From positions 379,568,114-379,632,113 of the forward strand of contig CM077676.1 in assembly GCA_039707655.1 (NCBI GenBank): a stretch of DNA of 64,000 nucleotides, read 5' to 3'. Under the pieces are notes generated by a model. The model had not been told where the DNA came from. It worked only from the letters and a program-made list of their open reading frames with translations, and ran no database searches. This DNA is from Elymus sibiricus (lineage: Eukaryota > Streptophyta > Magnoliopsida > Poales > Poaceae). Positions 34,056 to 46,061 of the stretch are shown one piece after another; the first letter of the stretch is position 1; every line of letters begins with the position of its first letter. The position numbers and the translations under genes are program-made.

Positions 34056-35703
34056 TTTTTCGAAAAGGGACGCTTTATTACTTAAAAGGTTTAAGTATTA
34101 CACCCAGCCTCTGCATATTTAAGATGCACACAGCCAACAAAGTCCACACACGAAGCCAAAATAAAAGAAGAAGGCGAAATACAAGAAAAGATCTGTATAC
34201 GCCTAAACCGAAGGTGGCCCAATCCTTCCGAGCCATCCTTAATCGAGAATGAACCATAGCGGAAGAAATATTTCTTCGTTGCCATTAGTCCCGCCCAAAA
34301 GTGAGAGTCCCCAGGCTTCCAGTATACTTGGGATACCGCCTTTGAACCCACATATTTTCTCCTTAGGAGGGTTTGCCATACACCATCTTCCGTCAATAAC
34401 TTAAACAACCATTTGCCGAGGAGGGCTCTATTCTTAACCTCAAGGTCATGAATGCCCAACCCGCCTTGGTCCTTGGGACGGCAAACCACACTCCATTTAG
34501 CCAGCCGATATTTCTTTCTCTCGCTATCTCCTTGCCAAAAGAATCTCGATCGGAAGTAATCCAATCTATGTAATACCCCTTTCGGCAACTTGAAGAAGGA
34601 AATCATATATAGTACCATATTACTTAGTACTGAATTTATGAGGACCAACCTTCCACCCAGAGATAGCAGTTTACCTTTCCAACTACTAAGTCTTTTTTGT
34701 AGTCTCTCCTCAACGTGTTTCCATTCAGCATTTGTGAGTCTTCGATAATGTATCGGTATCCCCAAATAAGTGATCGGAAACTGGCCCAACCCGCATCCGA
34801 ACAGGTCAGCATACAGATGGGCCTCGTCTTGAGCCTCGCCAAAATAAAACAATTCACTTTTATGGAAATTGATCTTAAGCCCTGAGAGTTGCTCGAATGC
34901 TGATAAAATTAATTTCAGATTTCTTGCTTTCTCGAGGTTATGATCCATAAAGAGAATCGATTCGTCGGCATATTCAAAGATAGAGAGACCACCATCAACT
35001 AGATGATTCACTACCCCATCAATTTGGCCATCAACCTTGGCACGCTCAATCATGACCGCTAACATATCCGCCACTATATTGAATAGCATGGGCGGTATTG
35101 GGTCACCCTGTCGCAATCCTTTCTTCGTTTGGAAATAGTTGCCAATGCCATCCTTGACTTTAATGGCAACACTACCTCCAGACACAAAACTATGGATCAT
35201 TGCGCGCCACTCTGCAGAAAATCCTTTCATTCTGAGAGTCTGTTGAAGAAAAGACCACTTGACTTTGTCATAAGGTTTTTCAAAGTCGATTTTAAGGACC
35301 ACCCCATTCAGTTTTTTCCGATGCAATTCGTGGACTGTTTCATGAAGGACAACAACCCCATCTAGGATGTTTCTGCCTTGCATAAAAGCAGTTTGAGAAG
35401 GACGAACCACATGTTCAGCAACGAAATTTAGCCTAATTGTCGCTACCTTAGTGAAGATTTTAAAACTAACATTAAGGAGGCAGATTGGACGATACTGTTG
35501 TATCCTTTTAGCCTCATTAACTTTAGGTAATAAAATAATTTCACCGAAGTTTAAGCGAAACAACTCTGGTTGGCCAGCCTTAAGGTAGCCAAACAAGAGT
35601 AGGAGATCATGTTTGATGACATCCCAAAAGTTCTAGTAGAACTTAGCGGGAAAACCATCTAGACCCGGCAGCCAAACAAGAGTAGAAAATCTTTTTTGAT
35701 GAC
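34056..35703 (-). mobile_element. 5'-truncated LINE inserted in the Harbinger transposase
   Basis: Imperfect TSD: ATCCCTTGTTATAA (34042-34055) and ATCCCTTGTTGTAA (35704-35717), 13 of 14 identical. The tail appears as a T run at 34056-34060 followed by 'cgaaaagggacgctttatta', a typical grass LINE 3' end on the minus strand. The TSD falls inside the transposase sequence HHYNKG, so the target is identified. Confidence 0.8.
34091..35703 (-). pseudogene. LINE reverse transcriptase, 5'-truncated
   Basis: A 501-codon open minus frame (34091-35596) with reverse-transcriptase motifs: EIILLPKV, QYRPICLLNVSFKI, AFMQGRNILDGVV, LKIDFEKPYDKVKW, GLRQGDPIPPMLF, IFEYADESILF, and the thumb/zf-RVT region PITYLGIPIHYRRL...WKGKLLSLGGRL. 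The usual F/YADD centre reads YADE, so the second catalytic aspartate is replaced. Upstream, 35597-35703 contains a GPDGFPAEFY-type motif (read as [11 protein letters not shown]) with a stop. A segment reading VIK-DLLLLFG-like occurs twice (near 35590 and 35680), a partial duplication at the truncated 5' end. Confidence 0.85.
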
Positions 35704-35817
35704 ATCCCTTGTTGTAATGGTGGCCATTGATCTCAAAGTTGACCTCCAGGGAGTGGCCTTCTGCAAGCCTTGCAAACACTGGAGAACGCTGAAGCATGTT
35801 GATATCATTGTGAGAAC

Positions 35818-36843
35818 TGTTGGGTTCTACGGTACGGTGCGTCGACTGCAAATAAAAATTCCTACCCACAGAACATCCAGGAACATGCTACGAGAGATGG
35901 ATCACGGATCGTTATCACTAGACGCGCAGTGCCGTGCAGCGGAAGAGTTGGGGCAGCGCGTCTTCGGAGTCGTCTCCTCCTCGTCGATCTCCCACGTAGC
36001 CGATCGGATCCCACGAACAGGTTCGCCGGAGCGGCGCAAGTGCACCGCCTCTAACGGTATCCGCGCATGCAGGAGCAACGTCGTGCGGCAAACTGCTAGG
36101 ACCGATCACACAACCGGTGGCAAGTGGAGGTGGCTAGTTGCAACACATGCAAAGCCCTAACGACGGTGCCGAGGCGATTAACCAAATGAGTGTGCCGCAC
36201 CTCCACTATATATAGGCATCCATCGCGGGCTCAACACTCGGCCCCGCATGGACCCTAAAGCCCAAAGTCTGTTCGATCTAGATCCGAGTCCGAGTAGGAT
36301 CACATCTGACTCGTGGAGTCGGACTCTGCCTCACAGGTTCCTTCCCTTAAGCGCGCGACCCCTTCGGTTCAAGTCGACTTGGTCGTAGGTCAGATCACCT
36401 CCGACCTGCTCGGTTGGTAGCGGCCACTAGCAAGGCGTGCCGACCACCAAGTAGACAATGAAGTTGGTTAGGCGAACCTGTACATCACACTTCTATTCCC
36501 TTCGCCACCTGATATATGTTGTCGGGCTCAAGGCGAGTCTGTCATCCTTGTGCTAGCCCGACCTTTTTCTCGTTCCAGTGATGCCGACCACAAACTGGAT
36601 TATCTCATAATCCCTGTCGCATGGCCATGCTTATCTTGGTCGGATCACACGAGGGGCCCAGACTAAATTTCTCCTGATCGGAGAGGCAAATCCCATCTTG
36701 CTCGACCATGTCTCGCAGCATGGGTCTGGACAAGCCCGAAACCTACCTTTATAACTACCCAGTTACGGAGTAGCGTTTGGTCAGCCCAAAGCAAGTTTGT
36801 CACCATCCCGAGTTCATGCGGCAACTCAGGTCTTAGGACATAG
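35818..36843 (-). repeat. 3' LTR of Copia A, first piece
   Basis: Starts TGTTGGGTTCTACGGTACGG in plus orientation. Contains a minus-strand TATA box TATATATA at 36207-36214. Interrupted by Copia B at 36843/36844 with TSD CATAG (36839-36843 and 45648-45652). Confidence 0.8.
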
Positions 36844-38602
36844 TGTTGGGGAACGTTGCATGGGAAACAAAAAATTTCCTACGCTCACCAAGATCGATCT
36901 AGGAGATGAACATCTACGAGAGGAGAGGTTGCATCTACATACCCTTGTAGATCGCTAAGCGGAAGCGTTAAGAAACACGGTTGATGTAGTCGAACGTCTT
37001 CGCGATCCAATCACGATTCGTCCCGCGAACTCCCGATCAAGTGCCGAACGGACGGCACCTCCGAGTTTAGCACACGTGCGGCTCGGCGGCGTCCTCTCCT
37101 TCTTGATCCAGCAAGCGAGAGAGAGGGGGTAGATGAGATCAGGACCAACACGACGGTATGGTGGTGATGGTGGCAGTGGAATTCCGGCAGGGCTTCGCCA
37201 AGCGTGTACCGGTGAAACGTGGGAGGAGTTGGGAGAGGTAACGGGCAAGGGTCCAAGGGGTGGCTGCCCCCAACGCCTCCCCACCTTTATATAGGCGTGG
37301 AGGGGGCTGGTGGCTTGCCCTCCAAGGCCCTAGGGTCGTTGGCCAAAGGGGGAGGAAGGAAATCCCTCCTTTCCTTCTCCACCGATCGCTATCCCCTTTT
37401 TAGGGATCCTGATCTTATCCCTTTGGGATATGATACTATTCCTTTTAAGGGAGGATCTTGGTGCTCCTAGACCAGGGTTGTGGGGACTTTCCCCACTACC
37501 CACGTTCATGTGGGTCCCCCATGCAGGTGGGCCCCACTCCGGAACCTTCTAGAACCTTCCCGGTACAATACCGAAAAAAACTCAAACTTTTTCCGGAACC
37601 CGATAACAACTTTCCATATATGAATCTTTACCTCCGGACTATTCCGGAGCTCCTTGTGATGTCCCGGATCCCATCCGGGACTCCGAACAACCTTCGGACT
37701 TTCCACTATTAATATCTTAATACTACCCTAGCGCTACCGAACGTTAAGCGTGCGACCCTACGGGTTCGGGAATATGCAGACATGACCGAGACTCCTCTCC
37801 GGTCAATAACCGATAGCGGGACCTGGATGCCCATATTGGTTCCTACATATTCAACGAAGATCTTTATCGGTTGAACCACGATGTCAAGGATTCAGTCAAT
37901 CCCGTATGCAATTCCCTTTGTCCGGTGATATGTTACTTGCCCGAGATTCGATCGTCGGTATCTCCATACCTAGTTCAATCTCGTTACCGGCAAGTCTCTT
38001 TACTCGTTCCGTAATACAAGATCCCGTGGCTAACTCTTTAGTCACATTGCTTGCAAGCTTATTGTGATGCTGTATTACCGAGTGGGCCCTGAGATACCTT
38101 TCCGTCATACGGAGTGACAAATTCCCAGTCTTGATCCATGCCAACTCAACAGACACCTTCGGAGATACCTGTAGAGCATCTTTATAGTCACCCAGTTATG
38201 TTGCGACGTTTGATACACACAAGGTACTCCTCCGGTGTCAGTGAGTTGCATGATCTCATGGTCATAGGAACAGATACTTGACATGCAAAAACGATAGCAA
38301 TAAACTTGACACGATCATATGCTACGTTCATAGTTTGGGTATTGTCCATCACATCATTCTCCTAATGATGTGATCCCGTTATCAAATGACAACTCATGTC
38401 TATGACCAGGAAACCATGGCCATCTTTGATCAACGAGCTAGTCCGGTAGAGGCTCACTAGGGACATGTTGTTGTCTACGTATCCACACATGTATTTGTGT
38501 TTCCAACCAATACAATTATAGCATGGATAATAAACGATTATCATGAACAAGGAAATATAATAATAACCATTTTATTATTGCCTCTAGGGCATATGTCCAA
38601 CA
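36844..38602 (-). repeat. 3' LTR of Copia B
   Basis: 1759 bp, TGTTGGGGAACGTTGCATGG to ATGTCCAACA in plus orientation. Minus-strand TATA box TATATAAA at 37286-37293. The partner LTR carries the same box at 44331-44338. Confidence 0.95.
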
Positions 38603-38617
38603 ATCTCCCACTTGCAC
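38603..38617 (-). other. Polypurine tract of Copia B
   Basis: Minus strand GTGCAAGTGGGAGAT lies immediately next to the LTR. The same tract sits beside the LTRs of Copia A (46042 onward) and Copia C (3177 onward). Confidence 0.7.
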
Positions 38618-38636
38618 TAGAGTCAATAATCTAGCA

Positions 38637-41600
38637 TTACATGGTTATGAATCTAACACCCATAGAGTTCTGGTGTTGATCATGTTTTGCCCGTGGAAGA
38701 GGTTTAGTCAACGGATCTGCAACATTCAGATCCGTGTGCACTTTGCAAATGTTTATGTCCTCCTCCTTGATCGCATCGCGGATGGAATTGAAGCGTCGCT
38801 TTATGTGTCTGGTCCTCTTGTGAAACCTTGGTTCCTTGGCTAGAGCAATGGCACCAGTGTTGTCACAGAACAGAGTCATCGGGTCTAGTGCACTAGGCAC
38901 AACTCCAAGATCTGTCATGAACTGCTTCATCCAGACACCTTCCTTCGCCGCCTCCGAGGCAGCTATGTACTCCGCTTCGCATGTAGAATCAGCTACCACG
39001 CTTTGCTTGGAACTGCACCAGCTTACCGCTCCCCCATTCAGAATATATACGTATCCGGTTTGAGACTTAGAGTCATCCGGATCAGTGTCAAATCTTGCAT
39101 CGACGTAACCCTTTACGACGAGCTCTTGATCACCTCCATAAATGAGAAACATTTCCTTAGTCCTTTTCAGGTACTTAAGGATATTCTTGACCGCTGTCCA
39201 GTGTTCCACTCCTAGATCACTTTGAAACCTTCCGGCCATACTTATGGCAAGGCTGACATCTGGTCTTGTGCACAGCATCGCATACATGATAGAGCCTATG
39301 GCAGAAGCATAGGGGATGACACTCATCTTTTCTCTATCCTCTGTAGTCGTTGGGCATTGAGTCTTACTCAACTTCACACCTTGCAAAACAGGCAGGAACC
39401 CTTTCTTGGACTGATCCATTTTGAACTTCTTCAAAATCTTATCAAGGTATGTGCTTTGTGAAAGTCCTATTAAGCGTCTCGATCTATTTCTATAGATCTT
39501 GATGCCTAATATGAAAGCAGCTTCTCCTAGGTCCTTCATTGAAAAACTCTTGTTCAAATATTCCTTCACGCTTTCCAAAAGTTCTATATTATTTCCAATC
39601 AGTAATATGGCATCCACATATAATATTAGAAACGCTATAGAGCTCCCACTCACTTTCTTGTAAATACAAGCTTCTCCGTAAAATTGTATAAACCCAAACG
39701 CTTTGATCACCTCATCAAAGCGAAGATTCCAACTCCGAGACGCTTGCACCAGTCCATAAATGGATCGCTGGAGTTTGCAAACTTTGTCAGCATTCTCTGG
39801 ATCGACAAAACATTCTGGTTGCATCATATACAACTCTTCCTTAAGAAAACCGTTAAGGAACGCTGTTTTGACATCCATCTGCCAAATTTCATAATCGAAA
39901 AATGCAGCTATTGCTAACATGATTCTGACGGACTTAAGCATCGCTACGGGTGAGAAAGTCTCATCGTAGTCAACTCCTTGAATTTGTGAAAAACCCTTTG
40001 CCACAAGTCGAGCTTTATAGACGGTGAAATTACCATCTGCGTCCGTCTTCTTCTTGAAGATCCATTTATTCTGAATGGCCTTTCGCCCTTCAGGTAATAC
40101 TTCCAAAGTCCATACTTTGTTTTCATACATGGATCCCATCTCGGATTTCATGGCCTCTAACCATTTGTCGGAATCTGGGCCCACCATCGCTTCTCCATAG
40201 CTCGTAGGTTCATCGTTGTCCAACAACATGACATTCAAGACAGGGTTACCGTACCACTCAGGAGCAGTACGTATCCTTGTCGACCTACGAGGTTCGATAG
40301 TAACTTGATCCGAAGCTTCATGATCACCATCATCAGCTTCCTCTTCAACTGACGTAGGTTCCACAGAAACATCTTTCTGCGCAGTGCTACTCTCTGGTTG
40401 AAGTAAAGGTTCAACAACCTCATCAAGTTCTATCTTCCTCTCACTGAATTCTTTCGAGAGAAACTCTTTCTCGAGAAAGGACCCGTTCTTAGCGACAAAC
40501 ACTTTGCCTTCGGATCTGAGATAGAAGGTATACCCAACCGTCTCTTTTGGGTATCCTATGAAGACGCATTTTTCCGCTTTGGGTTCAAGCTTTTCTGGCT
40601 GAAGCCTTTTGACATAAGCATTGCATCCCCAAACTTTAAGAAACGACAACTTTGGTTTCTTGCCAAACCACAGTTCATACGGTGTCGTCTCAACGGACTT
40701 AGATGGTGCCCTATTTAAAGTGAATGCAGCTGTCTCTAACGCATAACCCCAAAATGATAGTGGCAGATCGGCAAGAGACATCATAGAACGCACCATATCC
40801 AATAAGGTTCGATTACGACGTTCGGACACACCATTACGCTGTGGTGTTCCAGGTGGCGTCAACTGTGAAACAATTCTACATTGTCTTAAGTGACTGCCAA
40901 ACTCATAACTCAGATATTCCCCCCTCGATCAGATCGTAGGAATTTGATTTTCTTATTACGATGATTCTCAACTTCACTCTGAAATTGCTTGAACTTTTCA
41001 AACATTTCAGACTTGTGTTTCATTAAGTAAATATACCCATATCTACTCAAATCGTCGGTGAAGGTGAGAAAATAACGATATCCACCGCGCGCCTCAATGC
41101 TCATCGGACCGCACACATCAGTATGTATGATTTCCAACAAGTCACTTGCCCGTTCCATTGTTCCGGAGAACGGGGTCTTAGTCATCTTGCCCATGAGGCA
41201 TGGTTCGCATGTGTCAAGTGATTCAAAATCAAGTGACTCCAAAAGTCCATCAGCATGGAGTTTCTTCATGCGTTTTACACCAATATGACCTAAGCGGCAG
41301 TGCCACAAGAAAGTGGTACTATCATTATCAACTCTACATCTTTTGGCATCAATGTTATGAACATGTGTATCATCACTATCGAGATTCAATAAGAATAAAC
41401 CCCTCACAATGGGTGCATGACCATAAAAGATATTACCCATATAAATAGAACAACCATTATTCTCTGATTTAAATGAGTAACCGTCTCGCATTAAACAAGA
41501 TCCAGATATAATGTTCATGCTCAACGCAGGCACTAAATAACAATTATTCAGGTTCATCACTAATCCCGATGGTGATCGAAGAGCGAGCGTGCCGACGGCG

Positions 41601-42616
41601 ATCACATCAACCTTGGAACCATTTCCCACGCGCATCGTCACTTCGTCCTTCGCCAGCCTCCGTCTATTCCGCAGTTCCTGCTTTGAGTTGCAAATGTGAG
41701 CAACCGCACCGGTATCAAATACCTAGGCACTACAACAAGAGTTGGTAAGGTACACATCAATAACATGTATATCATATATACCTTGTTTGGCGTTGGCCCC
41801 CTCCTTGTCGGCCAGATACTTGGGGCAATTCCGCTTCCAGTGGCCAATTCCCTTGCAATAGAAGCACTCAGTTTCCGGCTTGGGCCCAGCCTTGGGTTTC
41901 TTCACGGGAGGGGCAACTACTTTGCCACTCTTCTTGGAGTTTCCCTTCTTGCCCTTGCCATTCTTCTTGAAACTAGTGGTTTTATTGACCATCAACACTT
42001 GATGCTCCTTCTGGATGTCTGACTCAGCGACTTTCAGCATCGCAAACAACTCGGCGACTGACTTGTTCATCCCTTGCATGTTATAGTTCAACACAAAGCT
42101 CTTGTAGCTAGGTGGTAGCGATTGAAGAACTCCGTCAGTGATCGCCTCTGGCAGGAGCACAACTCCCAACTCAGCCAGACGGTTGTAATACCCAGACATT
42201 TTGAGTATGTGTTCACTGACAGACCCGTTCTCCTCCATCTTGCAAGCATAGAACTTATCGGAGGTCTCATACCTCTCGATCCGGGAATTCTTCTCAAAAA
42301 TAAACTTCAACTCTTGGAACATCTCATATGCTCCATGACGTTCAAAACGCCTTTGAAGTCCCGGTTCTAAGCCATACAAGATGGCGCACTGAACTATTGA
42401 GTAGTCATCAACACGCGCTTGCCAGGCGTTCATAACGTCCACAGACGCTGGAGGGGGTTGCTCACCAAGCGGTGCATCAAGGACATAAGCCTTTTGTGCA
42501 GCCGTGAGGATAATCCTCAGATTACGGGCCCAGTCTACAAAGTTACTTCCATCATCTTTCAGCTTGGCTTTCTCTAGGAACGCATTGAAATTCAGGGAAG
42601 CTACTACGCGAGCCAT
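38637..42616 (-). pseudogene. Copia B gag-pol polyprotein
   Basis: The start is chosen at ATG 42616 (MARVVASLNF). The earlier ATG at 42661 only adds a non-conserved leader. Order: UBN2-type gag with zinc knuckle CFYCKGIGHWKRNC (41825-41866), protease with DTG (VFDTGAVAHICN, about 41690-41722), GAG-pre-integrase (HCRLGHIGVKRM), integrase core (HTDVCGPMS, LRSDRGG) to about 40860, then reverse transcriptase (QMDVKTAFLNG) and RNase H, ending at 38637. Three lesions: an in-frame TAG at 41723-41725 at the gag/protease junction, a one-base change in a C run at 40919-40924 within the integrase, and the catalytic YVDD reading YVDA (codon 39609-39611). RNase H keeps VADSTCEAEYIA. Confidence 0.92.
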
Positions 42617-43878
42617 TGATCGCAACATAAATTTGCAAAGACAACTTAGACTATTGTTCAAGATAATGAGTTTAGTTTACTTAAAAACTCCCACTCAAAT
42701 CGACATCCCTCCGGTCGTCCGAGTGTAACATGATCCAAATTCACCAACCCAAGTCCGATCATCACGTGAGATGAGGTGGTTTCAATGGTGAACATCTCCA
42801 TGTTGATCATATCTACTATATGACTCATGTTCGACCTTTTGGTCTCTTGTGTTCCGAGGCCATGTCTGTACATGCTAGGCTCGTCAAGTTTAACCCAAGT
42901 GTTCCGCATGTGCAAAACTGGCTTGCACCTGTTGTATGTGAATGTAGAGTCTATCACACCCGATCATCACGTGGTGCTTCGAAACGATGAACTTTCGCAA
43001 TGGTGCACACTTGCTGAGAACACAATTTTATCTTGAAATTTTAGAGAGGGATCATCTTATAATGCTACCGTCGTCCTAAGCAAAATAAGATGCATAAAAA
43101 GATTAACATCACATGCAAATCATAAGTGACATGATATGGCCATGAACTTGTGCTTTTGATCTCCATCTCCAAAGCACCGGCATGATTTCCATCGTCACCG
43201 GCATGACACCATGATCTCCATCATCATGATCTCCATCATCGTGTCGCCATCGGGGTTGTCACGCCAACCATGCTTCTACTACTATTGCTACCGTTTAGCG
43301 ATAAAGTAAAGCATTACATAGCGCTTAATGATTGACACGCAGGTCATACAATAATTAAAGACAACCCTATGGCTCCTGCCGGTTGCCGTATTCATCGACA
43401 TGCAAGCCGAGATAAACTATTACAAAATATGATCATCTCATACATCATATATATTTCATCATGTCTTTGGCCATATCATATCACAACATACCCTGCAAAA
43501 ATAAGTTAGACATCCTCTAATTTGTTGTTGCATGTTTTACGTGGCTGCTATGGGTATCTAGCAAGAACGATTCTTACCTACGCAAAACCACAACGGTGAT
43601 ATGCAAGTTGCTATTTAACCTTCTACAAGGACCACCTTCGTCGAATCCGATTCAACTAAGGTGGGAGAGACAGACACCCGCCAGCCATCTTATGCAACAA
43701 AGTCGCATGTCAGTCGATGGAACCGGTCTCATGTACGTGGACATGTAAAGTTGGTCCGGGCCGCTTCATCCCACAATACCGCTGAATCAAGAAAAGACCA
43801 AGGAAGGAAGCAATCTGAATATCAACGCCCACAAACTCCTTTGTGTTCTACTCGTGATGTCATCTACGCAAAGACCTA
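42617..43878 (-). other. Leader of Copia B
   Basis: About 1.26 kb between primer-binding site and gag start with no open frame; the expected untranslated leader, containing the packaging region in related elements. Includes 'ccatgatctccatcatcatg' direct repeats near 43210-43240. Confidence 0.6.
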
Positions 43879-43890
43879 GCTCTGATACCA
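43879..43890 (-). other. Primer-binding site of Copia B
   Basis: Minus strand TGGTATCAGAGC, the exact initiator-Met tRNA complement, one base from the LTR at 43892. Confidence 0.92.
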
Positions 43891-43891
43891 C

Positions 43892-45647
43892 TGTTGGGGA
43901 ACGTTGCATGGGAAACAAAAAATTTCCTACGCTCACCAAGATCGATCTAGGAGATGAACATCTACGAGAGGAGAGATTGCATCTACATAGCCTTGTAGAT
44001 CGCTAAGCGGAAGCGTTAAGAAACGCGGTTGATGTACTCGAACGTCTTCGCGATCCAATCACGATCCGTCCCGCGAACTCCCGATCAAGTGCCGAACGGA
44101 CGGCACCTCCGAGTTTAGCACACATGCGGCTCGGCGGTGTCCTCTCCTTCTTGATCCAGCAAGCGAGAGAGAGGGGGTAGATGAGATCGGGACGAACACG
44201 ACGGTATGGTGGTGGTGGCAGCGGAATTCTGGCAGGGCTTCGCCAAGCGCGTACCGATGAAACGTGGGAGGAGTTGGGAGAGGTAACGGGCAAGGGTCCA
44301 AGGGGTGGCTGCCCCCAATGCCTCCCCACCTTTATATAGGCGTGGAGGGGGCTGGTGGCTTGCCCTCCAAGGCCCTAGGGTCGTTGGACAAAGGAGGAGG
44401 AAGGAAATCCCTCCTTTCCTTCTCCACCGATCGCTATCCCCTTTTTAGGGATCCTGATCTTATCCCTTTGGGATATGATACTATTCCTTTTAAGGGAGTA
44501 TCTCGGTGCGCCTAGACCAGGGTTGTGGGGACTTTCCCCACTACCCACATTCATGTGGGTCCCCCATGCAGGTGGGCCCCACTCCGGAACCTTCTAGAAC
44601 CTTCCCGGTACAATACCGAAAAAAACTCGAACTTTTTCCGGAACCCGATAACAACTTTCCATATATGAATCTTTACCTCCAGACTATTCCAGAGCTCCTC
44701 GTGATGTCCCGGATCCCATCCGGGACTCCGAACAACCTTTGGACTTTCCACTATTAATATCTCAATACTACCCTAGCGCTACCGAACGTTAAGCCTGCGA
44801 CCCTACGGGTTTCGGAATATGCAGACATGACCGAGACTCCTCTGCGGTCAATAACCAATAGCGGGACCTAGATGCCCATATTGCTTCCTACATATTCAAC
44901 AAAGATCTTTATCGGTTGAACCACGATGTCAAGGATTCAGTCAATCCCGTATGCAATTCCCTTTGTCCGGCCATATGTTACTTGCCCGAGATTCGATTGT
45001 CGGTATCTCCATACCTAGTTCAATCTCGTTACCGGCAAGTCTCTTTACTCGTTCCGTAATACAAGATCCCGTGGCTAACTCTTTAGTCACATTGCTTGCA
45101 AGATTATTGTGATGCTGTATTACCGAGTGGGCCCTGAGATACCTTTCCGTCATACGGAGTGACAAATTCCCAGTCTTGATCCATGCCAACTCAACAGACA
45201 CCCTCGGAGATACCTGTAGAGCATCTTTATAGTCACCCAGTTACGTTGCGACGTTTGATACACACAAGGTACTCCTCCGGTGTCAGTGAGTTGCATGATC
45301 TCATGGTCATAGGAACAAATACTTGACATGCGAAAACGATAGCAATAAACTTGACACGATCATATGCTACGTTCATAGTTTGGGTCTTGTCCATCACATC
45401 ATTCTCCTAATGATGTGATCCTGTTATCAAATGACAACTCATGTCTATGACCAGGAAACCATGGCCATCTTTGATCAACGAGCTAGTCCGGTAGAGGCTC
45501 ACTAGGGACATGTTGTTGTCTACGTATCCACACATGTATTTGTGTTTCCAACCAATACAATTATAGCATGGATAATAAACGATTATCATGAACAAGGAAA
45601 TATAATAATAACCATTTTATTATTGCCTCTAGGGCATATGTCCAACA
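43892..45647 (-). repeat. 5' LTR of Copia B
   Basis: 1756 bp partner of 36844-38602. TATA box TATATAAA (minus) at 44331-44338 is the likely start region of the element's transcript. Confidence 0.95.
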
Positions 45648-46041
45648 CATAGAACGTATGTTGTACTAGAGACTCATAGATGACCTATCGCTGCGTCTCA
45701 TAGTCGGGTCTGTCCGACTCAGACCTTATCTGGACTCGGATCCGACTACGTCAAATCCGACCAGATCTTTCCGAGTCCATATTATCCAGCTAGCATCCAA
45801 TGATCCATGGCCAGTGAGACCAAGCCATCCACCGTGTCATATGCTAGTCTATTCGGCTGCGCGTCCACACAACCCTTTCGGCTAGGGACCTTTTAGGGCA
45901 GTCATCATACAATGCATAGTCCCACAAACAAGTCACGTACTTGCTGATATACATCATTGCTAATGTCCAAGGACTATCTTTATTCATAAACACATAGGAA
46001 ATATCATCATACATGATTACCTCTATGGCATATCTCCAACA
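45648..46041 (-). repeat. 3' LTR of Copia A, second piece
   Basis: Continues 35818-36843 after Copia B. Ends CATATCTCCAACA at 46041, followed by the polypurine side 'gtctcccacttgcac'. In the element's direction this is the LTR start TGTTGGAGATATGCC. Confidence 0.85.
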
Positions 46042-46061
46042 GTCTCCCACTTGCACTAGAG

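Larger units (their letters stand above)
33160..35817 (-). mobile_element. PIF/Harbinger transposon remnant, interrupted twice
   Basis: Transposase-coding pieces lie at 33601-34041 and 35704-35817 on the minus strand and are collinear once the LINE at 34056-35703 is removed. The left flank 33280-33420 is rich in CCGTTT/GGACGC motifs, as often seen in non-coding parts of grass Harbinger elements. The N-terminal side is cut at 35817 by Copia A, so the rest of the gene would lie beyond this window. No TIRs identified. Confidence 0.7.
36844..45647 (-). mobile_element. Copia-type LTR retrotransposon B, complete but inactive
   Basis: 8.8 kb with LTRs 36844-38602 and 43892-45647 and perfect TSD CATAG. 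The minus-strand LTR begins TGTTGGACATATGCCCTAGA, close to the BARE1/WIS/Angela start. A primer-binding site for initiator-Met tRNA, a polypurine tract and a gag-protease-integrase-RT-RNase H gene in Copia order are all present. The two LTRs are nearly the same, with scattered substitutions, making it younger than Copia C. Inserted into the LTR of Copia A. Confidence 0.95.
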
